NCBI GenBank assembly: GCA_029945375.1
Contig: CM057060.1
Span: forward strand, 3,100,001-3,164,000
Origin: Agaricus subrufescens
Lineage: Eukaryota; Basidiomycota; Agaricomycetes; Agaricales; Agaricaceae
Direction of reading: 5' to 3'
DNA length: 64,000 nucleotides
Below the pieces are notes generated by a model that did no database searches, was not told where the DNA came from, and worked only from the letters and a program-made list of their open reading frames with translations. The position numbers were made by a program, and so were the translations under genes. Below, in pieces: positions 10,338 to 22,392 of this stretch (positions within the stretch are counted from its first letter, which is position 1; the number at the start of each line of letters is the position of its first letter).

Positions 10338-13300
10338 ATGTTTCCTTGCCAGGCCACTGCGTGCAATTTTCGTGGAAAAAACCAACAATCTCGCAATCAT
10401 CATCAGGGCAAATGTGCCTTGTTTCGAGAGGAGATGAATAGTTGGGCAGCCCAGCTAGCTGAAGTTGACTTGAAAAGAAAAAACTCAATCTCTGAACCTC
10501 GCATTGCCACTCGAAAAATTGCACGAGCAGACCAACGAGATATTGCCGATGGCAGAAGTGATAACGTAAGCATTTTTTAAATGTCTATAAATATATTTTT
10601 ATTAATTAAAATACATAGGTCTCGCTGACTAGGGATCCTACCCCAGGACCCAGTGGCCAGATGAATGATGATACAATGATGGTAAGTTGTTTGTTCTTTT
10701 CAAATGTGTGAGTATGAGCTTATATGAATGAACAGAGCATAATGGGTTCCCCGATGTCTGAAGTCCAAGCCCGTGACCACTCTGTGTATTCAACTCGATC
10801 AGGGCGTCGTCGTCAACAGCCACGGTGGTTCGATGATATGGTTCCATCACTCCCTACCCCAATTCCACACATGCCTCCTCCAGTACTCGCTGAGGAGGAC
10901 CATACTGAGCCTGAAATCACAGGCACGTTTGACATCACCACTGCTATTGTTGAAACAATGTCAAATGGCCTGGGGTTATTTCGCCGTTATACTCAGGGGG
11001 CTGGCAAAACCCGAAGCCGAATACCCGGACCCCCCCCCGTGAGAACTACAAAACAGAGCGCGGGGTCCCATGCCTAAAATGGCAAATGGGCCGTGGGACC
11101 CCCAGTTTCCGGGGTCTTGTTCCCGGGTCCCCATCGCAATATCCTCGTAGATATGTAGATAGGCTACCATATGGCTCGTAGCACATCGAAATAGATGTGA
11201 TTTGTATATATAATAGCTGCAATGTCCATGCTTGATAGAATTATACCTGGAAATGTCATCCCGGGTACACAAACCACCCTTCTACACCACTTCACTCTCA
11301 AGTCCACTCGAGAATGTTCCATTTAACATTGCACCAAAGCCCGATATCTTGTACAGATTCTTCGATATCCACTACGACAATCACAGTGGTCAGCCATTGA
11401 TCAAATGTGATCTGTGCGGCACCTACATTGCAATTTCTAAAAGTCAGCACAAATTTGATACACGAAGTTTTGGAAGGCATCGAAACACAAAGAAATGCCA
11501 AGGCTATTTAGAATACTGGACCCGGCAAGAGATAGAGGCTCAGGCTTCCCGTGAGGCCGAAAATCTAGTGTTATTGTTGCAAAGTAGAGAGGCAATCCAG
11601 GGCATGTCTACCAATAGACCTACTTCCCCTGTACACACAATACTCTCGCCTCGAGGGCTGCCAGGACCCAGTATGTTATGCATCTGATTAATAAATGACT
11701 GTAGCTAATTACTTCTATCAGCTGATCGCTCGGACATTTCTATCGGACGCATACCGCTCAAATTGGGTAATTTATCAGAGGTTTCTCCTCATGGGAATTT
11801 CTCCGAGTTGTTTTCTGAGATCTCGGACCTCGGCCCACATAAGACGGTTTTCAGTACGCAGAGAGCAAAAGATGATACAGCACCCTTTGATCCGTTTGGA
11901 GATCATGAGTGCCATGGCCAGGTGGTAAAATGGGAAGCAGGAACAGTCTGGGAGACGTATGCGTACTATCAGCACAGTGCCGATGTACAAATTATGTGGA
12001 TACCGATAGGGTTTCGAGGCGCTGATGAAATTGTATTGCGAGCATTTGCATGCCGCTCTACCCTTGATTCAGTACATGAAAAAATACAGGGGACATGTAA
12101 TCCGTGCGCTGCACTTCTCGGCTCAGATGCTTTAGCCAAATGTAAGGCTAGAGCAGCCGATGTTGACCCACCCCCTCAAACACCCCATCATTTCCTCTCC
12201 GCTGCTCAACTGTCCAAGGCTCTTCGGGATTTACGAGACGCTCATAGATTCTCAACGCGGAGAGTAAGTCCTTGTTATCTCTTTCTAATTAGATCAATTA
12301 ATATTAATCTATTGATAGATTCAAGCCCTGACTACATCAATCGTGCGACTCAAGGGACGTGCTAGTGATTTGAAACGGTTAGAACTTAAAATTGCGGATA
12401 AGAATATTACTCAGGTGGCACGCGCATTGAAGGATGCTTTGGATCAGGGATGTTCAGCTCAGACTGCTGAGCATAATCTCGAAGCGGCGATTTCAACCGT
12501 CTATCGACCACGCCAGCGTTGGACTGATAAGGAACTCGCTTTGGCTTTCCTTGTCAAAGCGCTGGGTGGTCCTTTGCTTCTGTATGCGCTTCAAAATGCG
12601 GATGGTTACCCATCTGAACGCACTGTCCGTCGTCGTCATAAAGTCCCTGTCCTGTTACCCAGTCCCACGGCTCCCAACAATGACGACATGGAGTTAAATA
12701 TCAAAGTACTTCTCTCGAGAAGGCCTGCACCAAAAGATCCTCGGATTGGCCAAAACCTCATGATTGATGGCGTGGCACTCGAGGAGGTTTGTCGTTATGA
12801 AAGTAACCGAAACTTGATCCTCGGTTTATGCCGTGAACATACGCCTCCGGAGTTGGATTTATATTTCCACTCAATGAAAAATATTCATGAGATAAAAAAA
12901 CGGCTCGACGATGGCACCAGCCACTATTGCTCCGAAGGAACGGTTTTTGCTGTGGCACCAGTGACAGATGATGAAACATATTACCCTACTCCTGTCCTTT
13001 TATCGGGGTCGTGTAAAAAAGAGAAGGGGAGCGCAATTACGGCTCTAGTGGGGCAGTTTCTTGATGTTTGGAAAGGTCATCAAGATGGTCAGTTGCGCCA
13101 CGGGCCCATATGGACATTGTCTACCGATGGCGAGGCGTCCTTCCGGAATGCGAGGTTCCAAATGTGCCTGTCTCAGATAATGCCCCCGGACATGCCGGGT
13201 GCTTGGATCTTAGCTCAGCTCAATGGTTTAAACATTTTCACTGGCCCCAATGGGATATTAGGGGTCAGTGATCCCAAGCATGTTATTAAACGGATGGCCA

Positions 13301-16300
13301 GTCGGCTTCGTTCAAGTGAGCGGATACGAATCCAGGATGTCACCATTTCTCCCAAAGATGTCCGCACATATTTAAAACGTTATGGAATACGAGATAAGGA
13401 GATTAATAATCTTCTTAATCCTGCTGATAAGCAGAATGTGCCGGTTGCAGTCAAACTCATCACTCATATTCAGCGCTTGCAAACATCACCTGGAGTGTCT
13501 GCAAGCTCAATAAATCCTGGAGAGAAACGTCGAATGGAGATGGTTGGAATAATTGGGGAGATCTATTCATTTTTTGTGTATCCTTTTACGAAAGTACAGT
13601 ACCATCTTTCTGAACAGGTGTGTGGCTCGACGATCTACAGTTTATGTGATTAACAAAGAGGCGCAGTTGCGATCACTTTCCAAATATGCCCATATCGCGT
13701 GGGCACTGTACCGAAAATATCGCGACTCATTTATAGGTAGCGCACTCTATGGTGACTCGCTATCTATTGTCAAGTCTGCTTTTTTTACAGCAGCGCGGCT
13801 TCAGGCTGTCAATCCCGGGATCAAATTCCATCTTGGCTTAGTGGGAACAGACCGCATTGAAGGATTGTTCTCACATGTACGAACCCAAGATCATGCCCGG
13901 AATTTTGATATATTACAGTTATCACAAAAGCTCAGCACTGCAGCCGAGATCAATGCTATTTTTGACATTTATCCGGATTTCTACCGTGGCCACCGTCGGC
14001 GGAATCTAAAAAATGCGGAGGGCGTCGATCATGTGAACCCCGCTTCTTGGCAAGGCAATGTCGAGCTTCGTACTGTGGATATCCGACTAGAATACGAGCA
14101 AGGCCGGAATGAGGCGGCCCAATTTCTTACAGCCAAGCTCGGGCCTCAATTTAGCCCTGATTTCCATTTGCTTGGGACAGGGAAATTTGATCTACTGCGG
14201 CCATTGGGTGACTACGTTGGGTCTCGCGGAGCGGATTATGCCGAGGAAATAGGAAGTTCTGATATTAGCAACATTTCCGAGCCGCAAGAGGGCCAGCCTC
14301 ATGAGGAATCACAGGCCGGTACTGTCCCCAATTTTAGTGAGGAGGAACTCGCTCGTATCCAACAACTCGAGCACTTAGACACAGCGCACAAAGATGACCA
14401 TCTTCCATCACAGATGGTCATCGCTGAAGATGGAAAGCCCTACTATAAATCGACTATAGTAGCCAATCTTCTCGTCTCAGAGGCTGGCCGCAAGGTCATA
14501 ATGCGAACACTCCGGGCAGCCAATTTCACATTGAGCAAGCTCTTACGAGGCCCAGCACTCGACGCTGAGGAACCGGAGCCTGAAAACGTTATCAAAGAAG
14601 GGGATATAGCCGCAGTATTGATGAAACAAGCCGATGCAGTTTTCTTAGGGGTCACAGAACTGAAGTCGTTCCGCAAAGGGCGAGGGAAAAAAATGTATCA
14701 GGTGAATGCTGATACGCTTGAGAGTACTATCACTGTCTATGGCCAGGTACTCAAGCTAATCTGGAGCCACAAATGGAATGCCTGGACCTGGCCCGGTGAA
14801 TTTGTCACTATTGCGGAGCGACGAACACTCGGGGATCTTATCGTCTCATTCCCCGCATCAATCATCTACCCGATTGTTCCTGACGTTAATCAGGGCAGTG
14901 ATGGAGCGTGGCTTATACAGGATAGCATTTTGCAAGAAGTATTTCGGTGCGCTTGGGAAAGCCTTGGACCAAATACCTTCGAATTCGCGCAGAATGTCCA
15001 GACGCTCCCCAATTGCATAACAGCCGACCTACCATATAAATCTCACGATCATACAGCCGCCTTCTGTCAAAATGAGCCCGAGATAGCTACTAAGAAAAGG
15101 GCTAATACGCGCGTGGAGTGTTTTCTCTGTGGTCATGGGTGTACACTGAAGATGATGCGTAGTCATGTTGGAGAGCATATACTTCGATGGAATCAACAGA
15201 TTGTCGAGCCTCAGCAAGAGGCTGCTTATCTTGAAGTGAGTCCGGTCCATCAAAATTGTGTTCTAGACATGGGTCTGATTATTTACAGCTTAATATCGAC
15301 CCATGTGGATGGTGTGGTCGGTCGGCCGGGTGCATCACTCAATTAAATCCGAATGGCTCGATCTCATCAAGCTGTCCATATCATCATTCAACGATGGCAT
15401 TAAAAGAAGCATCTGTTTTTACTGCAAATAACCCTTGCAGTAATATTCCTGTTCAATGCTTCCTCTGCCCGCGCAGAGGAAGTGAGATCCCCACCATTTG
15501 GAAGTACAATCTTTTTTACCACAATCTCGCTTATCACACAGGGCCCAATGGTGATATGCCATCTCTTCCTAAAGAGATGATCGTCTCATGTCATATCAGT
15601 CAAGCCGAGTTCAAATACATGTCAATCACCTTGGACATGGTTGAACAGTTGCGTGATAAAGTTGGTACTCTGCCTTCGAGTGAAGTTGGGATGATTATAG
15701 AGGAAACAAAATATGTAGCTAAGCGCACAAAGAAGACAGAGGCACGATAAAATATGGCTATGATATTTTTCAGAGTTAAATACATTTATTTTGATGTGCT
15801 ACGGGCAATACGGTAGCCTATCTACATATCTACGAGGATATTGCGATGGGGACCCGGGAACAAGACCCCGGAAACTGGGGGTCCCACGGCCCATTTGCCA
15901 TTTTAGGCATGGGACCCCGCGCTCTGTTTTGTAGTTCTCACGGGGGGGGGTCCGGGTATTCGGCTTCGGGTTTTGCCAGCCCCCTGGTTATACTCAATAC
16001 ATCAGCACAGATCCTGAGGCAGATCAAACTCTTGAGGATCTATGTGACGCACAGACTTTCAATATATCAAAAATGTCGTTGAACCGAACAGTTATGGATA
16101 GTATTGGCTTTTCATCAGAAAACGAGTTTAGCCTTTATAAAAACCCAACTGTTCTTAACCTTGTCTCATGGTTCACCCGGACCCAGGGGTCTCTGACCCT
16201 AAATGCCACCAATGACTTGGTGAAGAATGTGATTCAAGCAAAAGATTTCCGGGTTGAGCATTTGGATGGCTTTAATGCTCATCGTGAAGTCAATCGTATT

Positions 16301-19300
16301 GTTACCACTAAAGTTCCTGAATTCCTGAGAGAAGCTGGTTGGACTGAGGGTTCAGTTTTGTTGAGGTTACCCCCTGAACGCAAGTCAGAGAAGTCACCAG
16401 AATTGGAGGCTATGACAATCAGTGTTGGTGGTATATACTACCGTAAACTCACTGAGGTGATACAAGCTGCGTTTAGTGATGAAACTGCCCAAAGTTTTCA
16501 CTTTGAACCATTCAAACTCCTGCACCAAAAAAGTGGAGAGTCAGAGCCTGAACGAGTTTATAGTGAAGCATACAATTGTGATGCTTTCACCAATGAGAAT
16601 GAGAAGCTGCAAAATCTTCCACCAGAGCCTGGATGTAATCTCAACCGAGCTATTGCAGCTTTAATGTTTCATTCAGATGCAACTAAACTTGCAAGCTTTG
16701 GTGATGCATCTTTGTGGCCAATTTACTGTTACTTTGGTAACCAGTCAAAGTATTCCCGATGTAAACCATCAGAGCATGCAGCTCATCACTTGGCTTATAT
16801 CCCTTCGGTATGTTTTTTTTTTTTGGTTTTGAGATTTGAAAAATTGATAGGAATTTACTTATAGCTTCCGGCCACTGTTAGTGAGCACTATCAGGATAAA
16901 TTTGATCGAGGGCCATCAGCAGCAGTGTTGACACACCTGAAACGAGAGCTTATGCATGCTATATGGAAGCTTTTGCTTGATGATGATTTTCTTGCTGCCT
17001 ATGAACATGGTCTTGTAGTCAAATGTGGTGATGGTGTTGAACGACGACTCTATCCTCGTATTCTTTCCTATTCTGCTGATTATCCTGAAAAGTATGTGTT
17101 CTTTTGTTAATCTGATTGTTATTACTGATTAGTTATCAGAATTTTGTTGGGAACAATACGCTATCTTGGGAACTGTCCTTGTGTGAGATGCATGGTGGAA
17201 AAGAAGGATATTTATCTGCTAGGAACTGAGTCAGACATGGCTCGTCGAGAAGAGAAACGGGTTGATGATGAACAACGTCGTAAGAGAATTGAGACTGTCC
17301 GTAAGAAGATTTTTCAACGAGGTGAAAATATAAATGGAACAGCAGTTGAAAATCTATTGAAACCATTGTCTGAGGTTCCAACTAGAGTAAGTTTCTTCTG
17401 ATTATTGATATAACTATATTTAATTTGAATTGATAGAATGCATTTTCGGAACAACTGTTCAAATTTGGTTTTCAGTTCCATGAGATATTTGTTCCAGATC
17501 TCCTTCATGAATTTGAGCTGGGTGTTTGGAAGTCTGTATTCACCCATTTAATCCGGATCCTAATGTGTCAAGACCATGAGGAAGTGACGGTGCTAGATAA
17601 AAGGTATGTGTTGTTATGAGTATGCTTGTGTTATTTCTAATATTATTATATAGATATCGTCTTGTACCTAGATTTGGGCAGGATACAATACGCCGTTTTC
17701 ATGCAAATGCCTCTGCTATGAAACAGCTAGCAGCCCGTGATTTTGAAGATTTGTTGCAGGTATGTTTAATTTAAAATGAGATTGGTCTAGAATTAATATT
17801 TCTGTTATAACAGTGTGCTCTTCCAGTGTTTGAGCATTTGGTGTTCACACAACATAATGAGATTGTTCAAGATCTCTTATTTATTCTCAGCTGTTGGCAT
17901 GCATTGGCCAAGTTGCGAATGCATACTGAGTCAACAATATCACTTCTGGAAGAATGTACCCAAGCTCTGGGATCCTGTCTTCGGAAATTTGTCCATGTAG
18001 TATGCTCATCACATGATACCTATGAACTAGACAAAGAAGTTGCAGCAAGAAATCGTCAAGAGGAAAGAGATGGGAAAAAAGAAAAAACATCTGCTCAAAA
18101 TCGTATCTTCAATTTGTGTACAGTCAAACTTCACTCATTGGGAGATTATGTGGAATATATCAAACTACATGGTCCTTCAGATGGTATGTCAACTCAAATA
18201 GTAAGATTTTTTTTTTTTGAAAAGGATAGAAGTATAACAAAATTATAGGGTGAATTAGAACATCGTCAAGTCAAACGTCATTATGCTTGTACCAACAAGC
18301 GAATGAACTTTCCTTTGCAAATTGCAAAACATCAACAGCGCCAACGGATTCTTATCAAGGCACAGCAGCAGCATCACCGTCATTCACTTGCTATTCCATT
18401 TGAAGATTCAGATCCATTGGCAGCAACTTCACCAAATGATCACTATCACATGTCAAAGTCCAAGAAGCATTATGTTGATATCACAACATGGTTAGGTGAA
18501 CACTTGTCTTTAGGTGACCCAGCAGTCAAGGTTTGTGGTAAACTTCATTGATATATAAAAACAAAGTCTGATCATGGCTACTAGGATTTTCTGTCAAAGC
18601 TGCAAAATCATGTTCTTGCCCACCTTGATGGTAACCACCAACCAGGAAAAGTCTATACTCAGGCTGAGCGAAATGGTGTAATATTCTCTCGAGATCGGTT
18701 GTACATGCACAAACATCTTCGCATCAATTTCACAACTTATGATGGGCGACGATCTCAAGATACAATAAATCCTCGCACACACCCAGATATCATGACACTG
18801 GCAGAGACTGGAAATGATGAAGATGAGCATCTTTACTGCTATGCTCGAGTATTGGGAATTTTTCATGCTGATGTATTTCATCGACAAGTTGGTGCCAACA
18901 AGGGGAGTTTTCAACAAGTTGATTTTCTGTGGGTGAGATGGTTTTCATATGATACAGAGTCACCTGCAGGATTTGAACATCGTCGCCTACCTCGTCTATC
19001 ATTCTATCACTATCATGATAGTGATGAATTTGGGTTCTTGGATCCAAACTATGTTTTGTGGGCTGCACATATTATCCCTGCCTTTGAATATGGACACCAT
19101 AACATTCTTCCCAAGACTATTGCACGTGAACCAAGTGGTGAAGAAGAAGACTGGAGATTTTATTATGTCAATATGTGAGTTTTTGTTTATTTGTTATAGC
19201 AGAGTTATGTGACAATGCATTATAGGTTTGCAGATCGTGACATGTTCATGCACTTTCTTGGTGGTGGGATTGGCCACAAGTCACTGAATATACCCATGGT

Positions 19301-19514
19301 CCATCATTTCAACTGGGTGGATGATGAGGATGAGACTTTAGAAGTGCCCAATGAAGATGAAGATGAGAGTGAGGATGATGATGATGATGACAATGAGGTG
19401 AATAGCAGTGAGGAAAATTCAGATGAAGATTCAGATAGACCAGAGGAGAATGAAGATGTGGTTGATGAGGACTTTATAGTTCCAGAGAATGAAGGATATG
19501 GGGCATATGATTAG
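10338..19514 (+). CDS. Plavaka transposase, interrupted between codons by a nested transposon
   Basis: The gene starts at ATG 10338 with a zinc-finger-like MFPCQATACNFRGKNQQSRN. Left exons are 10338-10565, 10619-10681 and 10736-10993. The right part resumes at 15995 and runs through short introns to a stop at 19514. Family hallmarks seen: DGFNAHREVN, IYYRKLTEVIQAAFSDETAQ, EPGCNLNRAIAALMFHSDAT, ASLWPIYCYFGNQSKYSR, 'NCPCVRCMVEK', 'LLHEFELGVWKSVFTHLIR' and GELEHRQVKRHYACTNKRMN. The tail is very acidic (EDEDESEDDDDDD). At the insertion, codons for RRYT lie left and codons for QYIST lie right, in the same frame once the insert and one target copy are ignored. I saw no other stop or frameshift, so the element was probably intact when hit. 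Such proteins cut and paste their own element in the nucleus. Confidence 0.85.
10986..10993. repeat. 8-bp target-site duplication, left copy
   Basis: GTTATACT directly precedes the first base of the nested element (CAGGGGGCTGG). An identical copy follows its last base at 15987-15994. Confidence 0.95.
10994..11199 (+). repeat. Left terminal inverted repeat, 206 bp
   Basis: The outer 170-odd bases read as identical to the reverse complement of 15781-15986, including a run of nine Cs. About five or six mismatches fall in the inner 33 bases. The outer part is GC-rich with a CCCGGGTCCCC-type palindromic core. Confidence 0.95.
11253..15750 (+). CDS. Zinc-finger DDE-type transposase of the nested element, 1431 aa
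   Basis: Exons 11253-11670, 11722-12263, 12319-13617, 13661-15235 and 15289-15750 sum to 1432 codons in one frame. The start is ATG (MSSRVHKPPF). N-terminal zinc-binding motif CDLCG (C52, C55) with later 'HRNTKKC'. The core carries candidate catalytic acids: D470 (MIDGVALEE), D590 (STDGEASFRNARF), a D-x2-H motif D638/H641 (SDPKHVIKR) and E820 (GTDRIEGLFSHVRTQDHARN). The last motif matches in plan the 'D..E..F..IR' end of P/THAP9 and hAT catalytic domains. C-terminal fingers: C1240-x2-C1243...H1255-x3-H1259, a Cys-rich 'CGWCGRSAGC', and CFLCPRR from C1335 with paired histidines. I recall related agaricomycete proteins annotated only as hypothetical. No stops or frameshifts were seen, so it is probably functional. 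Catalytic assignments are inference from motif spacing. Confidence 0.8.
15781..15986 (-). repeat. Right terminal inverted repeat, 206 bp
   Basis: Reverse complement of 10994-11199 with the few mismatches confined to the inner end (15781-15813). It ends GGGTTTTGCCAGCCCCCTG at 15986. Confidence 0.95.
15987..15994. repeat. 8-bp target-site duplication, right copy
   Basis: GTTATACT directly follows the last base of the nested element. It is followed by CAATACATCAGC, which continues the Plavaka reading frame. Confidence 0.95.
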
Positions 19515-19600
19515 GTTGTAATTTTCTGGAACAGACTGTTGATATCTTTAGAGCATATGATTAGGTTGTAACTTCTTGTAACAGATTGTGAATATCTTGA
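19503..19600 (+). repeat. 50-bp direct repeat, 2 copies, 3' of Plavaka gene
   Basis: GCATATGATTAGGTTGTAA recurs at 19503 and 19553, followed by similar AACAGA-TTG-GATATCTT sequence. The first copy overlaps the Plavaka stop codon region. Confidence 0.85.
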
Positions 19601-19820
19601 GGCAGAGCTTGTAAAAATTGTAAATAAGACCATCAATGTCTAAAAGTTTGTAATCATGCACCATGAAAGTTCAGACAAGTTATGAAATTGTAGGGAAATG
19701 TAAGCTTTAGACAAAAGATGGTATTATATCTCTACAACTTTGTAAATGAGGGTAATACTGAGCTAATGCATTTCTTTAAAATATAAGCTTAGGTTGAAAA
19801 CTGGTACTCTTACCAAGCAG

Positions 19821-20010
19821 TGTGTGGATGATGGTATTCCTCAACTAATAGATTGTATTGGAATGTAAGTTTTATGTGGATGATGGTATTCTTCAACTAA
19901 TAAATTGTATTGAAATGTAAGCTTTGGACCAAAGATTGTCATCCTACCAGACAATGTGCAGATGATGGTAATCCTCACCCAATATATTTTATTGGTTTGT
20001 AACCAGAGAA
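19821..20010 (+). repeat. About 52-bp degenerate direct repeats, 3' of Plavaka gene
   Basis: GTGGATGATGGTATTC(C/T)TCAACTAATA is followed by ATTGTATTG-AATGTAAG. It occurs at about 19824 and 19876, with a more diverged third copy near 19955. Placement after the transposase stop fits transposase-binding subterminal repeats; that is inference. Confidence 0.75.
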
Positions 20011-20349
20011 TAAAGCTTGTATGTAGATGGTCTACTCTTGACATTATCTGGGAGTACATTGTATTATTGCACATTTGTTTGTATAAGATAGTATTCATAC
20101 AAAATATATTTTTGAGTATGTAATCACTACAATCTTTGAGCCGGTTTGCTGATGGCATTGTTACTGTCATAACGTTCCTAACCTCCCTGAATCCCAAGGT
20201 AATCCGAGAATTTCACTATATCTATCATACCAGGCTGCCCCCTTGTCTGAAATATCGGCGATACTCCTCGCTTCCGTGGGGTGATGATCAACAGACGACA
20301 ACAAATCTGGCGGACCGGGCCGCTCCCTGACGCAAACGCCGGACATGCA

Positions 20350-21684
20350 ATGCACCGTGCTCTGCGTTGTCTCCCGGCGACGACAGCTGCCCTAACGCTC
20401 GTCAGCCCATTCGCGCTCGCGCTTGAAGATGCTGCTAGCAGAGCATGGCTACGACGCGTCTCCTCGCAAACTAGGCCGTATACCCGCGGTGCGGCATTTC
20501 TGTCTTCTAAACCCGCCACAAATGGGCGAGCGCGAAGCAAGTAAGCACGTTTGTGTTTCGAGTATCGTCACTTGAACAATTCTCGCAGGCGGAATACAGA
20601 CACCCCACGACATCATGATACCGATGGTTGCCCTGCGGAGTTAGCCTCTCCTTCGATGCACAGGACTGCCGCTAGTTCACAATCTTCAGTTCCGTGGGCA
20701 GGCCCATGTTTCCCTCCTGCAAATGCTTCTGAGGCTTCACTTCCCGACCCCACACTACCCAAGCCTACGCGTTCTCCGACTCCAAAAGCATCTACTATCT
20801 CGTCTCTCCCCTTGCCACTCTCCCCTCAAATGTTCTTTGACAATCTCCGTTTCGTGTCATCTAAGCCACTACCCGATGTCGAAGAACTAATCAAATATCA
20901 CGACTCTCGCCCTCATTTCCAATCTCCCGAAACGTACAACATTTGCATCAAGTTTGCCATCAACCACGGCCAATACGACATTGCCCGTCGACTTTTTGAC
21001 GCAATGACAAAAGCAGAAATATATTTCGATAGTATCACTTATCAACTCTTAGTACGGCTGCACGCGCGGCAGTTCTCAGCGCAGGCCAACGATCCTTCAG
21101 ACGGACCAGTACTGCAGAAAGAGTCAAAAACCGTCGAGGAGATGCTATCAATCATTCACAATTCCCAATTCGAAATAGAACCAGAGCAATTTCTCCGACG
21201 CATTCTCAGTTGCCTTCGACCTGCCTTTTCCGGTTCGGAGGTTCATCCGAAAGTCATCAAAGTCGCGCTTTACTCCATAGTTGAAAGACACATGACGCTT
21301 GCGGCAGCAGAATTAACAAGTGCCTATTTCTCTTCGTTACCGACAGTGATCGATGAAGAGACAAAGCGACACTGTCTGGATATGATCCATCTTTTACTGA
21401 GCATCAATACAAAAAGAGGCTTAATCGATTGTTTCGGCAACCGAAGGCTTCTCAAAACCCTCTTGGAAATTCATCGTTCATTGCAGCCTACTCCGAAAAC
21501 CCTATTCTTGCTCCTTTCACCATTGCAGAACGCGAAAAAATGTGGAACGGTGGCTATGCGGCTTGTGAAATCATTTCAAAAATCGTGGGGCAATGGAGTG
21601 GTTGATTTCCGTGTGAGGAAACGCGTTATCAAGCTTGCGGAGAAAGAAGGCCGTCTAGATATTGTCGAAAAGTTGAAGAGATAG
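20350..21684 (+). CDS. Pentatricopeptide repeat (PPR) protein, probably mitochondrial
   Basis: Exon 1 is 20350-20540 and exon 2 is 20589-21684, with a 48-bp intron (GTAAGC..GCAG); together they give 428 residues. The start chosen is MHRALRCLPATTAALTL; an in-frame ATG at 20284 is an alternative. The N-terminus is rich in Arg, Ala and Ser and poor in acidic residues, as in a mitochondrial presequence. A clear PPR unit is 'ETYNICIKFAINHGQYDIARRLFDAMTKAEIY', followed by 'DSITYQLLVRLHARQ'. More helical repeats follow but are degenerate. Such proteins bind organellar RNA or help mitochondrial ribosome assembly. The specific target cannot be told. Confidence 0.7.
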
Positions 21685-22392
21685 GGCATGTAATACGAAT
21701 ACTTTTCGGCAGATCTTGCTGTATGACTCATGACATCAATCGTATTTTAAGTATGTTTAATTTACTTTCCGATTCCTTGTAGTATCGGTACACTCTTCCT
21801 GTATTTACTACTGCGGAGCTGGCTGCGACTTCTATTTCTTGTTGCGAACGTAGATGTAGTATTAATATCGCCGCAGCAGCTTTTATCGGCGACCTCTGAA
21901 TCTGTGGTGCTGCGATACTGCGGGCCCCGGCTTATACTTGGAGGAGACATTCTCGCGATATGGGTAGGATGATATCATATCGATCTGATATCTCAAGTTG
22001 CAGTTATCACGAAAGCAACAACAGAAAACGGGAGCACTTAGTGGCGCTGCACTATTACAGGATGTCATGAATCACAGACAACAACGTACAGCAGAAAACA
22101 CGATTACCGAACCATCGACACATGAGTCAAGTCAGGGGTGATTAAACGCAAGAAAAGTGTTCATATCTAAGCTACTTGTATCAAGCAAAATGCTTGTACA
22201 GATGCTTGACCTTGGGTCACTGCGTAGGACTCGTAGCACGACTCATACAAGTATGATTTGATAGATTCTCGTCGTTGCACATTCAGCCTATGTAGTCGTA
22301 ACTTCCATCCATCATGGCAAGCGAGAAACAAAGAAACTACATCGGTGGATAATACCGAGCACAAACTCCAGGTCAAGCAAGGCAACAGCAGG
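21685..22392. other. Intergenic, no gene seen
   Basis: Convergent intergenic stretch between the PPR gene and the first FunK1 kinase. No conserved frame, tRNA or clear repeat was recognised. Confidence 0.5.

Larger units (their letters stand above)
10994..15986 (+). mobile_element. Complete nested DNA transposon, 4993 bp, P/hAT-like class, superfamily unassigned
   Basis: It begins CAGGGGGCTGGCAAAACC and ends with the exact reverse complement. Terminal inverted repeats are 206 bp and flanked by the 8-bp duplication GTTATACT. One plus-strand gene (11253-15750) fills almost all of the interior. Eight-base duplications are typical of hAT, P and KDZ elements. The protein does not look like KDZ, and its order of acidic residues is closest to P/THAP9 and hAT transposases. 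Inserting it split a Plavaka gene. Everything needed for autonomy appears present. Confidence 0.95.
10338..20010 (+). mobile_element. Plavaka-type (CACTA-related) DNA transposon, split by a nested insertion
   Basis: This stretch holds one complete Plavaka transposase gene and, 3' of it, AT-rich direct repeats of about 50 bp like the subterminal repeats of CACTA-type elements. Coordinates cover the coding region plus those repeats. I could not find convincing terminal inverted repeats or a target duplication, so the true ends are unknown. A second transposon occupies 10994-15986. Confidence 0.7.

Noticed and set aside
10994..15986. KDZ-type element, considered because of the 8-bp duplication
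   Set aside because: The KDZ signature motifs I know are absent from the protein; the D..D..DxxH..E plan is closer to P/hAT.
15846..16082. Small ORF GTREQDPGNWGSHGPFAILG
   Set aside because: It is simply the inverted repeat read through, and appears identically in reverse at the left end (10976-11272).
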